A DNA stretch of 64,000 bases, from positions 47,133 to 111,132 of the forward strand of contig NZ_RBZV01000016.1 in assembly GCF_003628145.1 (NCBI RefSeq), read 5' to 3'. Under the pieces are notes generated by a model that saw nothing but the letters and a program-made list of their open reading frames with translations, did no database searches and was not told the DNA's origin. Below are positions 7,096 through 16,190 of this stretch, one piece after another. The stretch's first letter is position 1. Each line of letters opens with the position of its first letter. The translations under genes and the position numbers were made by a program. The stretch comes from Trinickia fusca. Lineage in GTDB: Bacteria > Pseudomonadota > Gammaproteobacteria > Burkholderiales > Burkholderiaceae.

Positions 7096-9498
7096 ATGGA
7101 TCCCGTTTCGTCTACAATTAACATACTTGTTGTTGGTGATAATACCATTTCCGCTACGAATTCTGGGCTGAAGGAAGGGGCTGCGTTTGTTTCTGCAAGT
7201 GGCCAGGTCGTGGCAACGATCGGTTCAGCGACCCCGGCCGGAACGATTGCAACCAATCCGGCCGCCGCTGTGGTCACGGTATTGAAAATAACCGTCGATA
7301 TTCAAGCCGGAAAGCCGGTGCAGATGGGGGACGTTCTTTCGGTGGTTGGCAATATTTTTGCAACCGCTGGGGCGGTCGTCGCCTTCTATGTACCTGGCGG
7401 GCAAATTGTTGGCCTGACGGCTCTTGTTATAGGTGATTTGTTGAATGTTGGCGGTCTTTATCTCGATCGTCAATCAATGGGGGATGCATTTAAATCGGTC
7501 TACGGCGATATCGTCAAAAATGGATCTGTCCCCGCCAATTCTCCTGATGGAGCGACGCTTCAAAGCTTCATTGCGGACCATAACGGCAAGAACAGCGGAG
7601 GTGCAACCGTCGCGGCGGTCTTCAACGACGACGACACAGTGAGCAAGATCGTTTCCTACGACAAGGCCGGTAACGTAGTTCAGACGGACAGTTATACATA
7701 CACTCATGACGGAGCGGGAACGATCGCGACGGTCACCGAAAGTATCTACAACGCCAACGGCACATTACTGTCGACCACTGTGACAAACGCGGATAACTCC
7801 AGCGTCACAACCGCCTACAAGAGCCTCGCCGACTCGCATCTCACCACCGTTACCCGCACAGATGCCAACGGCAAAGTCACCCAAATCGCCACTACCGTTG
7901 CCGACAGCAGCCCGAACACCTATGACACGACCGTCACCGACGGTTCGGGAAAATTGCTCTACAAACAGACCAGCACATACGTCAACGGCGTGCTGTCGAC
8001 CCAGTCCGAATACGACCCATCAGGGGCTCTGACTCGTCAATATTCTTATCAGTCTGGAAAGCTAGTCGAGGTCAGTAGTTACTCCGGTGGCGCTCTAGTC
8101 GGGCAGGTTGATTATCTATACGACGAGAACGGCAAATTAAGCAGCATCAATGCGTCGGGAACAGGCTCGATCACTGCGAACAATGTCCCGATCAATCTAG
8201 CCAATGCGCCCGGCGCGAACCTGACGCTGGTCGGCACCGGCGATACGGTGGTGGCAATGCGGCCCAACGAGCCCTACCGCGCCTACGACTCTGTTTTCAA
8301 TTTAATGGCAGGCGACAGTGTAAATATCGTCGACATGGGAGGCAATACGATCAACGGCGGCGTCGGCGAAGCCATTACGTTGACGAGCTCGGGCGATACG
8401 GTCAACGTGAGCGGTGACTCCGCGAACCGTGTCGCAGCGGATGGCCAAGCCGCAGGCATTACGTTGACGCAAGGTGCCGAAGGTATTTTCGCCGGGAGCG
8501 GCAACACGATAAGGGCGGCTGCGGGAGCATTCATCATGAAGGCAACCGGCGACGACATCATATTGAACGGCAACGGAGTATATGTGGAATCAGGCAGCGG
8601 CAATCGAATTGCCGCCGCCGACGGCACCAGCGTGAATATCAACGGGGAAACGAACGACACGATCTCCGGTAACAACGAAGCGATCAGCCTCACCAGCGGC
8701 AGCCTGACGTTGAAAGGGACCGGCGATACTGTCACGACGAGTTCCGGCGCGTGCACGCTAACCCTCACCGGCAATGCAAGTGTGACTGTCAACGGCAATG
8801 CCACGATCAATGCCGGCGCTGGCGAGGCGATCATTGTCGGGGGTGCCGCGAGCAACGTGACTGTCAATGCAAACGGCGATGCGGCTGGCAGTAAGACAGC
8901 CGACGGCCGAGCAACGGGCATTGTGCTGGGCAGCAACGACAATGCGACCATCGTTGGTGGCGGCAACGCGGTGATGGCTGTCGGAAACAACCAAATAACG
9001 GCGAGCCACGACGACATCACCCTGAACGGCACGGGCGTAACCGTAACGGGCACAGGAAATCACATCACCGCAATCGACAACGCTGCCGTTACCTTGTCCG
9101 GCGCAAATACTCCATTCGACGAAACTATCGCCGGCAACGGCGAAACAATCACTTCGCTCGGCCAAGGTTCCTTGACGCTACAGGGCACCGGCGACATCGT
9201 CACCGCCTCCAGCAACACGGTCACGCTCGCAAACGCAGGATCCAGTCTGACGATGAGCGGTGGCGACAATACAATCGTCTCCAGCGGAGGTGATTCGATC
9301 ACGATTGCTTCCGCGCCTGCTAGGATTCCGCTGACCAACTACCTGCTTCGTGCCTCCGGCTCCGACAGTGTCGTGCTCGGTCAAAACATCAACTTGACCA
9401 TTAACGGTAGCGGAAACGCCATTACCGCTGCGGGCAACGACGGCATCACCGGGAGCGGGAACAAAATCACATTGACCGGCGCCGGCAGCTCGATTTAG
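7096..9498 (+). CDS. Giant beta-repeat protein, N-terminal 800 residues, ended by an in-frame amber codon
   Basis: The protein begins without a signal peptide. Residues about 60-130 hold hydrophobic stretches (VGNIFATAGAVVAFYV, GLTALVIGDLLNVGGLYL). Residues about 165-355 carry YD/RHS-like short repeats (YDKAGNVVQTDSYTYTHDG, YDENGKLSS). From about residue 360 onward are Gly-Asn-Thr-rich units of the type GSLTLxGTGDTV and GxGNxI, typical of beta-solenoid or beta-roll adhesins. The frame stops at TAG 9496-9498 in the middle of a repeat and reopens in the same frame directly after. The first 1 kb is AT-richer than the repeat half. It is probably secreted or surface-associated; the export route is not shown. 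Confidence 0.8.
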   Translation: MDPVSSTINILVVGDNTISATNSGLKEGAAFVSASGQVVATIGSATPAGTIATNPAAAVVTVLKITVDIQAGKPVQMGDVLSVVGNIFATAGAVVAFYVPGGQIVGLTALVIGDLLNVGGLYLDRQSMGDAFKSVYGDIVKNGSVPANSPDGATLQSFIADHNGKNSGGATVAAVFNDDDTVSKIVSYDKAGNVVQTDSYTYTHDGAGTIATVTESIYNANGTLLSTTVTNADNSSVTTAYKSLADSHLTTVTRTDANGKVTQIATTVADSSPNTYDTTVTDGSGKLLYKQTSTYVNGVLSTQSEYDPSGALTRQYSYQSGKLVEVSSYSGGALVGQVDYLYDENGKLSSINASGTGSITANNVPINLANAPGANLTLVGTGDTVVAMRPNEPYRAYDSVFNLMAGDSVNIVDMGGNTINGGVGEAITLTSSGDTVNVSGDSANRVAADGQAAGITLTQGAEGIFAGSGNTIRAAAGAFIMKATGDDIILNGNGVYVESGSGNRIAAADGTSVNINGETNDTISGNNEAISLTSGSLTLKGTGDTVTTSSGACTLTLTGNASVTVNGNATINAGAGEAIIVGGAASNVTVNANGDAAGSKTADGRATGIVLGSNDNATIVGGGNAVMAVGNNQITASHDDITLNGTGVTVTGTGNHITAIDNAAVTLSGANTPFDETIAGNGETITSLGQGSLTLQGTGDIVTASSNTVTLANAGSSLTMSGGDNTIVSSGGDSITIASAPARIPLTNYLLRASGSDSVVLGQNINLTINGSGNAITAAGNDGITGSGNKITLTGAGSSI

Positions 9499-10220
9499 GG
9501 CGATAACAACACGATCGCGGCATCGGGCACGAGCTTGTACGTCTTCAACGGCAATAACGATACGCTGTCCGGCAACAACGATACGATTCTTGGCGATGGC
9601 GGAACGCTGACGCTGGAAGGCACGGGCGACGTGATAGCCGCGTCGATGACCACCGTCAAGCTCGGTGCCGGCGCCAGCGTCACGGTGAACGGTGCCCAGG
9701 ATGCGGTGTATGCCGGTGCGGGCAATGCGGTGACGATCAATGCATCGACGGACGGTTTCCGGCCTTCGCGCACCATCGTCTACGCGAGCAACGACACGAC
9801 CGGTATCGTGGTGAACCAAGGCGCGCAGGCCGATATTTACGGAACGGGCGACAGCATCACCGCGCAAGGCGCATACCACATCGCGGCCGACGGCGACACC
9901 ATTACCTTGGTTGGGAGCGGTACGGGCGTCACTGGCAGCAACGACGTGCTTCACGCGGCCGACAAACTGAGCTTGTCCGTCTATGGGAGCAATAACGTTG
10001 TCTTCGGCAATAACGAATCCATCACCTCCGGTCGCGGCAGCCTCACGCTGAACGGTAGCGGCGACAGCGTGACGACGTACGGCAGCACGCTGACGGCGAA
10101 CGGCGTCAGTGTCACGCTCAACGGCCCGGACAACACGATCGCCGGCGATAGCGATGTGCTGACGCTCGGTGCCGACACGACGAATCTCACGGTCCAAGGG
10201 GCCGGCGAGACGATCGTCCT
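8380..10220 (+). repeat. Long-period protein-coding repeats (about 145-155 codons) in the giant repeat protein
   Basis: A repeated module starts with a GNN-xx-I block followed by GSLTL-x-GTGD-x-V. It recurs near 8660 (GNNEAIS, GSLTLKGTGDTV), 9128 (GNGETIT, GSLTLQGTGDIV), 9560 (GNNDTIL, GTLTLEGTGDVI) and 10000 (GNNESIT, GSLTLNGSGDSV). Spacing is about 155, 145 and 147 codons. Each module also contains shorter GxGNxI / xVTVNG turns. The copies are diverged at the DNA level, so this is old duplication rather than recent tandem expansion. Confidence 0.75.
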
Positions 10221-10632
10221 GTCCGATCCCACGATCACCGCAGCGTCGTTGAAGGTGAGCGCTTCCGCTAGCGGAAAGGACTTGCTGTTGACCGATAGCG
10301 CGACGGGTAATCAAAGGATCGCATTCGACGGAATGCTGGCGGTAGGCAATCAGGGTGCGACGCAACTGAAGTTTGCCGACGGCACGGTGTGGACGCGTGC
10401 GCAGATGCTGTCGATGGCGCATGCGGCAGGTACGCCAAGTGTGACGCCGCCTCCGGTTGGAACGCCGGGCAAGCACTCGACCGATGTGCAGGTCAGCCAG
10501 TTGATCCACGCAATGGCGGCGTTTTCGGCAAGGCACTCGAGCGCGGATTGGAGTTCGCCGACGAGTCCGACGACGGCCGACACAGCAGTATTGGCCCAGG
10601 GGCACTACGCTTCGCATCAGCACAGGCTGTAA
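9499..10632 (+). pseudogene. Continuation of the giant repeat protein after the amber codon (C-terminal 378 codons)
   Basis: This frame is continuous with the upstream gene; only TAG at 9496-9498 separates them. It keeps the same repeats (GNNDTLSGNNDTILG, GTLTLEGTGDV) and then a different C-terminus: LKFADGTVWTRAQMLSMA, which resembles the F-DGT-x-W motif near the end of hemolysin-type calcium-binding and type I-secreted proteins. A Pro/Ser/His-rich tail ends at 10632. No ribosome-binding site suggests independent translation. Either the gene is broken in this strain or the stop is suppressed. A single base change of TAG to a Tyr codon would restore a 1178-residue protein. Confidence 0.75.
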
Positions 10633-10656
10633 AGGTGCCGAAGCGGTGAATGTCAA

Positions 10657-10685
10657 GCGCGGGGCCGTCGATGGCGGCCCCGCGC
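10657..10685. terminator. GC-rich hairpin after the repeat gene
   Basis: A perfect 11-bp stem (GCGCGGGGCCG / CGGCCCCGCGC) with a 7-nt loop lies 24 bp after the repeat-gene stop. No T-tract follows. It sits between convergent genes and is likely a bidirectional transcription barrier. Confidence 0.6.
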
Positions 10686-10751
10686 GCCGGCGGTTTGAAA
10701 CTCGCCGTCAGTCCGTCTGATACCTTGGTGAATGCCGACCGGGCCGAAACA

Positions 10752-11672
10752 CTAGCCCGACACCACGCTTGCTTCGGGCAAGCCCGGCACACACGAGGTC
10801 AGCCATTCCGACAGCGCAACGAACGGCTCATCCTGCGCGCCGGCATCGGGGGCCACGAGGTAGTAGCCGGCATCGCTCGCGAGCGGCAGATCGAGCGCCA
10901 CGGCCAGGCGTTGAGACGCCAGCTCATCGGCAATGAGGATTTCCGGCATCAGCGCGACCCCCATACCCGAGAGCGCCGCGCTCGACAGCATCGTGAACAG
11001 CTCGTAGCGTGGCCCGCGCACCGCGCGGGCGTCGTCGCCGAGTCCGTGCGCACGGAACCAGTCGCGCCAGGCGTCGGGGCGCGTCGACAGATGCAGCAGC
11101 GGCATGTCGGCCAGCGTGGCTGGCGTCAGCGGTGCCGCGCGCGAGACGAGCGCGGGGCTGCACACGGGCACGGCAGAACCCTCGCGAAACAGCAGCTTGC
11201 CCTGCGTGCCCGGCCACACCGCGTGGCCGAAGTAGATAGCCGCATCGAACGGCGAATCACTGAACAAGAAAGGTTCGGTACGGATCGACAGATTGATCGT
11301 GATGTCGGGCCGTAGCGCACGGAATTGCGGCAGCCGCGGAATCAGCCATTGGCTCGCGAAGGTCGGCACGACGGCCAGCTCGAGCACGCGGCCGATGCCG
11401 CGCTGGGCCATGAGCTCGAGCGTGTCGCGTTCGATGCGCTCGAGGCTCTTGCGGATCTGCGCCGCGTAGTGCCGCCCATGCGGCGTCAGCACGACGCGCT
11501 TCTTGATGCGCAGGAACAACGCGACGCCGAGCCGGTTCTCGAGCGACGCCACCTGGCGGCACACGGCGCTCTGCGTCAGCGCGAGCTCGTCGGCTGCGCG
11601 CGTGAAGCTCTCGTGCCGTGCGGCGGCTTCGAAGACCTGGAGCGCGGCGAGGTTCGGAATGCCCTTTCTCAT
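10752..11672 (-). CDS. LysR-family transcriptional regulator of the 2-aminoadipate cluster
   Basis: A 306-residue LysR protein with the winged HTH in residues 6-65 (SFTRAADELALTQSAVCRQVASLENRLGV, quoted here as two overlapping helices) and a GcvA/AmpR-like effector domain starting VLELAVVPTFASQWLIPRL. It is divergent from the hglS-like gene with a 196-bp gap. In Pseudomonas putida a LysR gene likewise lies beside hglS. The likely role is control of the lysine/2-aminoadipate genes to its right; the inducer is unknown. Confidence 0.88.
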   Translation of the reverse strand: MRKGIPNLAALQVFEAAARHESFTRAADELALTQSAVCRQVASLENRLGVALFLRIKKRVVLTPHGRHYAAQIRKSLERIERDTLELMAQRGIGRVLELAVVPTFASQWLIPRLPQFRALRPDITINLSIRTEPFLFSDSPFDAAIYFGHAVWPGTQGKLLFREGSAVPVCSPALVSRAAPLTPATLADMPLLHLSTRPDAWRDWFRAHGLGDDARAVRGPRYELFTMLSSAALSGMGVALMPEILIADELASQRLAVALDLPLASDAGYYLVAPDAGAQDEPFVALSEWLTSCVPGLPEASVVSG

Positions 11673-11868
11673 CGTGTGTGGCGATTCGGTGGGTAGTCGT
11701 TTTCTATCGACTTAGTGCGTTTTTGGAATGAAGTGGTGAGTTTAAATCAATTGCCGCTCCGTCTCCACGAGACGAGAATCGCATGCACCGAGGCGCCGGA
11801 CGTCGTCGCATGCCGCCGATATCGCGTAGAAAACAAGCGCCACCCCATGCCACACGGAGAATTATTCG

Positions 11869-12888
11869 ATGAATCGCAATCTCGACGCCTTGCTCGACGC
11901 CACATGCGGCCCCGGCGCCTGCGCGCAGTTGGTGCAATTGATGAACCTTCCGCCTTGCGTGGAGCGGTGGGAGGAGGGCGTTGTGACGCGCGTCGAACTC
12001 GCCCAGGCGCTGAACATGGCTCTGTTCTCCGGGCTCCTGGCGCGCGTGCCGACGGGCCGTGCCTATACCGATGACGTGATTCGCGAGGGCGGGCGCGTGC
12101 AGTTCGATCACGGGGCGCTGCGCACCGTGCGCTGGCCGCATTGTGGCGCATTGCCGCCCGGCGAAGCCGCTTTTACGCGAATTCTGAAGCCGCTCGGCTA
12201 TCGGCTGAATGGCACCTATCCGCTCGATCGCATCAAGATGACGGGGCGCTCGTATGCGCACCTCGATGCACCTGAGCAAATCGCCCAGTTCTTCGTCAGC
12301 GAACTGCACCCCGAGCGCTTTTCGCCGGCATTCCAGCAGGCCGTGACCGACGTACTCGGCTCGTCGGCCGATCCGCTGACGCCGCAGGCCGTCACATGGC
12401 TCGCCGAGCTCGAACGCGACGCCGCGTTGCCGCTGGCCGATGCCTGCGCGCTGCTGCCGGTGCTCGTGCGCTGCTTCGACCGTCAGCATACGATTCCGCG
12501 CCTCGCCGACTACCAGACGCTGCTGGCGGAGTCGGCCGAGATGGCATGGATCGCGACCGAAGGCAACGCATTCAATCACGTGACGGATCGCGTGGACGAC
12601 GTATTCGCCGTCGCCGATCTGCAGCGCGCGTTGGGCCGGCGCATCAAGGAGCGCGTCGAAGTCTCGAAATCGGGCCGTGTGAAGCAGACGGCCTATCAGG
12701 CCGACCCCGTGGTGCGCAGGTTCATCGACGAAGCGGGCGATTCGGTCGAACGCGAGGTGCCGGGCTCGTTCTACGAGTTCATCACGCGCGATACCTACGT
12801 CGATGAAGAGACGGGCCGCGAGATGCTCGATCTGGGCTTCGATGCCGGCAACGCGACGGGCATCTTCAAGATGACGGCCGCGGCCTGA
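11869..12888 (+). CDS. hglS: 2-oxoadipate dioxygenase/decarboxylase (HglS, DUF1338 family)
   Basis: A 339-residue DUF1338/YdcJ-family protein. The characterised member HglS is an Fe(II) enzyme that converts 2-oxoadipate to D-2-hydroxyglutarate in lysine catabolism. The metal and substrate residues are visible: H81 and R85 in QFDHGALR (spacing as in His70/Arg74 of HglS), the His of FNHVTDRV and the Glu of SFYEFITR. The ATG is preceded by GGAG at a good distance. The stop overlaps the possible start of the next frame (TGATG). It is the first gene of a run with an aminotransferase and an ALDH7-type dehydrogenase, the steps immediately before it in the pathway, which supports the assignment. Confidence 0.9.
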   Translation: MNRNLDALLDATCGPGACAQLVQLMNLPPCVERWEEGVVTRVELAQALNMALFSGLLARVPTGRAYTDDVIREGGRVQFDHGALRTVRWPHCGALPPGEAAFTRILKPLGYRLNGTYPLDRIKMTGRSYAHLDAPEQIAQFFVSELHPERFSPAFQQAVTDVLGSSADPLTPQAVTWLAELERDAALPLADACALLPVLVRCFDRQHTIPRLADYQTLLAESAEMAWIATEGNAFNHVTDRVDDVFAVADLQRALGRRIKERVEVSKSGRVKQTAYQADPVVRRFIDEAGDSVEREVPGSFYEFITRDTYVDEETGREMLDLGFDAGNATGIFKMTAAA

Positions 12889-12944
12889 TGCAGCCAACGC
12901 GCGGCGCACCCATGGCGCCGCGCCACTACATGGAGGCAACCCGA

Positions 12945-14186
12945 TTGACGCTGAATACCCCGACCCCGGCGAACGCGAGCGACGACGCATACGGCTTTAC
13001 CGAGCCGTTTCGTGCACCGCAAGGTTCGCCGATTCGTGAGCTGTTCAAGTACGTCGGCCGCCCGGGGATGATTTCGTTTGCGGGCGGTTACCCGTCGAAG
13101 GATCTGTTCGATCGCGAAGGCATTGCGGCTGCGCTCGATGTCGCCTATCGCAGCGATCCGATCGCGTGTCTGCAATACGGTGACACGGCCGGCGCGCCGG
13201 CGCTGCGTCGCTCGCTGACGCGGCTCATGGCGACGCGCGGCGTGACCTGCACGCTTGATGACCTGGTGGTCACCACCGGATCGCAGCAAGGCTTCGATTT
13301 GTTGATCCGCACGCTCGTGGCGCCGGGCGATACGGTGCTGATCGAGGAGCCTGCCTATCCGGCCGCGATCCAGGCACTGCGGCTCGCGGGCGCACAGATC
13401 GTGACGGTGCGGACCGATCACGACGGCATCGACGTCGACGCGCTCGCAGCGCAGCTCGAGGCGATGCGCGATGGTCCGCGCCCGAAGCTGCTCTACACGG
13501 TGCCGACGTTCGCGAATCCGACCGGCGCCACGTTGCCGCGCGCGCGCCGCGAAGCGCTCGTGCGGCTGGCGGTGGCGCATCGCTTCGTACTCGTCGAGGA
13601 CGATCCGTATGGAGAGCTGCGTTTCTCGGGCGAGCCCGTGCCGCCCATCATCGCGTTGGCCGGAAACGTCGACGGCGCGAAGGACTGGATCGTCTACCTG
13701 GGCAGCTTGTCGAAGATCGTGGCGCCGGGTTTGCGCGTAGGCTGGGCCATCGCGCCGGCACCGATCGCTCGGCGCATGATCGTCGCGAAGCAGACGGGTG
13801 ATCTGTGCACGGCGCCGTTGTCGCAGGAGCTTGTGCGGCACTATTTGGACAGCGGCCGGCTCGATACGCATCTGCAGACAATCGTGGACGCTTATCGCAA
13901 ACGTTGCGACGCGCTGGTCAGCGCGCTCGCGCATTTCGCGCCAGGGCAAATCGAGTTGGCGGCGCCATCGGGCGGCATGTTCGTGTGGGCGCGCTTTACC
14001 GGCGGACGCGATGCGAGCGAGACGCTCAAGCGGGCACTCGAGCAGAATGTCATGTATGTGCCGGGTCAGGCGTTTTACGTGCGCGATGCCGATGCAAGCA
14101 GCCTGCGGCTGTCGTTCGCGGCGCCGAGCGAGGCGGAAGCGTTCGAAGGCGCGCGGCGGCTGGCACAGGCGCTCGCCAGCGGCTGA
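12945..14186 (+). CDS. PLP-dependent aminotransferase, probable 2-aminoadipate transaminase
   Basis: A class I/II fold-type I aminotransferase of about 413 residues. The PLP lysine is in GSLSKIVAPGLRVGW, the Asp of VEDDPYGEL contacts the pyridine nitrogen and the terminal carboxylate Arg lies in SLRLSF. It resembles LysN / 2-aminoadipate transaminases. TTG 12945 is preferred because GGAGG lies 8 nt upstream; ATG 12888 (overlapping the hglS stop) and ATG 12930 are in-frame alternatives that add a non-conserved leader. It lies between the 2-oxoadipate dioxygenase and the aminoadipate-semialdehyde dehydrogenase, matching conversion of L-2-aminoadipate to 2-oxoadipate. Confidence 0.88.
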   Translation: MTLNTPTPANASDDAYGFTEPFRAPQGSPIRELFKYVGRPGMISFAGGYPSKDLFDREGIAAALDVAYRSDPIACLQYGDTAGAPALRRSLTRLMATRGVTCTLDDLVVTTGSQQGFDLLIRTLVAPGDTVLIEEPAYPAAIQALRLAGAQIVTVRTDHDGIDVDALAAQLEAMRDGPRPKLLYTVPTFANPTGATLPRARREALVRLAVAHRFVLVEDDPYGELRFSGEPVPPIIALAGNVDGAKDWIVYLGSLSKIVAPGLRVGWAIAPAPIARRMIVAKQTGDLCTAPLSQELVRHYLDSGRLDTHLQTIVDAYRKRCDALVSALAHFAPGQIELAAPSGGMFVWARFTGGRDASETLKRALEQNVMYVPGQAFYVRDADASSLRLSFAAPSEAEAFEGARRLAQALASG

Positions 14187-14191
14187 ACGGC

Positions 14192-14212
14192 ATTCAGGAT
14201 TCAGGATTCAGG
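14192..14212. repeat. Three tandem copies of ATTCAGG
   Basis: A 7-bp unit is repeated three times without interruption in the 229-bp gap between the aminotransferase and amaB. A slippage-type microsatellite is the simplest reading; no regulatory role is evident. Confidence 0.7.
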
Positions 14213-14415
14213 ACGTTGCCGCGAGCGAGGCGCGGGTTGCACATGACGTGCGAACGCGTTTCAATCGCCAGGTAGACGAAAGCAGTGGAACAATGAACCA
14301 ATCGCGCATGGCAGTCCGCTGCCGTGCAATCGCGTGTGCCGACGGCGCCGCGCCCGCCGACCCGGCGGTTAGCGGCGGCCTATGGACACGCACTCACCCA
14401 CCCATAGAGGACGTG

Positions 14416-15927
14416 ATGGTAGTCAACGACATTCTTGCAGCGCTCAACGTCGATCTTTCCGCTTGGAAGGGCAACGCCCTGACGGCCCGCTCGCCGCGCG
14501 ACGGCGCGACGCTCGCGACGCTTGCCGTCGATACGGTGGCCGATGTCGAGTGCAAGATCGATAGCGCGCACGCCGCGTTCCTGAAGTGGCGCACCGTGCC
14601 GGCGCCCGTGCGCGGCGAACTCGTGCGCGTGTTCGGCAATGTGCTGCGCGAGCACAAGGACGCACTGGGCCGGCTCGTCACGCTCGAAGCCGGCAAGATC
14701 CGCTCGGAAGGGCTCGGCGAAGTGCAGGAAATGATCGACATCTGCGATTTCGCGGTCGGCCTCTCGCGGCAGCTGTACGGTCTGACGATCGCGTCGGAGC
14801 GTCCCGGCCATCGCATGATGGAAACGTGGCATCCGCTCGGCGTGTGCGGCGTCATCTCGGCGTTCAACTTCCCCGTGGCCGTGTGGGCCTGGAACGCGGC
14901 GCTCGCGTTCGTGTGCGGTGATCCGGTCGTCTGGAAGCCGTCGGAGAAAACGCCTCTGACCGCGATCGCATGCCAGGTGCTGTTCGAGCGGGCCGTTGCC
15001 GAGTTCGAGAAGACGCACCCCGGCATCGTGCCCGCAGGGCTGATGCAAGTGTCGATCGGCGGGCGGGACGTCGGTGAAGCGCTCGCGCGTTCGCACAAAG
15101 TGCCGCTCGTGAGTGCGACGGGCAGCGTGCGCATGGGCATCGAAGTGGCGCAGACGCTCAGCAAGCGCCTCGCACGCAGCATCCTCGAGCTGGGTGGCAA
15201 CAACGGCATGATCGTCGCGCCGAGCGCCGATCTGGACCTCGTCGTGCGCGCGGTCACGTTCTCCGCCGTCGGCACGGCTGGTCAGCGCTGCACGACGCTG
15301 CGTCGCCTGATCGTTCACCGCAGCGTGGTCGATACGCTGCTGCCGCGTCTGGAAAAGGCGTTCGCGTCGGTCAAGGTCGGTGATCCGCTCGAAGCCGAGA
15401 CGCTGGTTGGTCCGCTGATCGACCGCGCTTCCTACGACGGCATGCAGAAGGCGCTTGCCGATGCGCGTACGGATGGCGGCAAGGTCGTCGGCGGGGAGCG
15501 CGTCGATGTCGGCCATGACGAGGCTTACTACGTGCGCCCCGCGATCGTGCGCATGCCGGCGCAGACGGCCGTCGTCGAGCGCGAGACGTTCGCGCCGATC
15601 CTCTACGTGCTCGTCTATGACACGCTCGACGAAGCGCTCGCGCTGCACAACGGCGTGCCGCAGGGGCTGTCCTCGTCGATCTTCACGAACGATGTGCGTG
15701 AGGCCGAATGGTTCATGTCGGCGGCCGGCAGCGATTGCGGCATCGTCAACGTGAACATCGGCACGAGCGGTGCCGAGATCGGCGGCGCGTTCGGCGGCGA
15801 GAAGGAAACGGGCGGTGGCCGCGAGTCGGGTTCCGATTCGTGGAAGAGCTACATGCGCCGCGCGACGAACACGATCAACTACAGCCGTGAGCTGCCGCTG
15901 GCTCAGGGCGTGCGGTTCGACGTTTAA
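14416..15927 (+). CDS. amaB: L-2-aminoadipate-6-semialdehyde dehydrogenase (ALDH7, AmaB)
   Basis: A 503-residue aldehyde dehydrogenase of the ALDH7/antiquitin group. The catalytic Cys is in GTAGQRCTTLRRL and the general-base Glu in ILELGGNNGMI; the GGGRESGSDSWKSYMRR end is characteristic of this subfamily. It oxidises aminoadipate semialdehyde (the ring-opened form of piperideine-6-carboxylate) to 2-aminoadipate. ATG 14416 has AGAGG five nt upstream. A 229-bp gap with its own ribosome-binding site separates it from the aminotransferase, so it may have an extra promoter. A strong double hairpin follows the stop. Confidence 0.92.
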   Translation: MVVNDILAALNVDLSAWKGNALTARSPRDGATLATLAVDTVADVECKIDSAHAAFLKWRTVPAPVRGELVRVFGNVLREHKDALGRLVTLEAGKIRSEGLGEVQEMIDICDFAVGLSRQLYGLTIASERPGHRMMETWHPLGVCGVISAFNFPVAVWAWNAALAFVCGDPVVWKPSEKTPLTAIACQVLFERAVAEFEKTHPGIVPAGLMQVSIGGRDVGEALARSHKVPLVSATGSVRMGIEVAQTLSKRLARSILELGGNNGMIVAPSADLDLVVRAVTFSAVGTAGQRCTTLRRLIVHRSVVDTLLPRLEKAFASVKVGDPLEAETLVGPLIDRASYDGMQKALADARTDGGKVVGGERVDVGHDEAYYVRPAIVRMPAQTAVVERETFAPILYVLVYDTLDEALALHNGVPQGLSSSIFTNDVREAEWFMSAAGSDCGIVNVNIGTSGAEIGGAFGGEKETGGGRESGSDSWKSYMRRATNTINYSRELPLAQGVRFDV

Positions 15928-15936
15928 GGAAGGGCG

Positions 15937-16012
15937 CACGCGGCCTAAGTGCCGCGTGTGTGCCTGCGGCCGGCCCAGTGGGGCTGGCCCCGCAGGCACA
16001 GTCAGAGTTTTT
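15937..16012 (+). terminator. Double-hairpin terminator after amaB
   Basis: The first stem is CACGCGGC/GCCGCGTG (15937-15958). The second is GTGCCTGCGG (15960-15969) paired with CCGCAGGCAC (15990-15999), with further pairing inside. A T-run lies at 16008-16012. It closes the lysine catabolic unit. Confidence 0.8.
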
Positions 16013-16190
16013 CGGACAACTTGCGCAACATCGTCGCCTTCCGCAATGTCGACGAGATCTTCAGTGAACGTTCAAGGGCGGTATTTGAAAATCGCGACTG
16101 GCAATTCAGGCCTCGCGCAAAAATAGCACGCACCCCAAACAACCGGCCGCGCGCCGGGCTCCCAGCCCATGGTATGGGAGGCGCGTACCT

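Noticed and set aside
8283..10656. Long minus-strand frames opposite the repeat protein
   Set aside because: They mirror the repeats on the coding strand and have no independent start signals.
14192..14212. Three ATTCAGG repeats considered as the start of a CRISPR or integration site
   Set aside because: Unit of 7 bp without spacers; a simple tandem repeat.
14380..15999. 539-codon minus-strand frame opposite amaB
   Set aside because: Arg/His-rich, no motifs, and amaB on the other strand is a complete ALDH7 enzyme.
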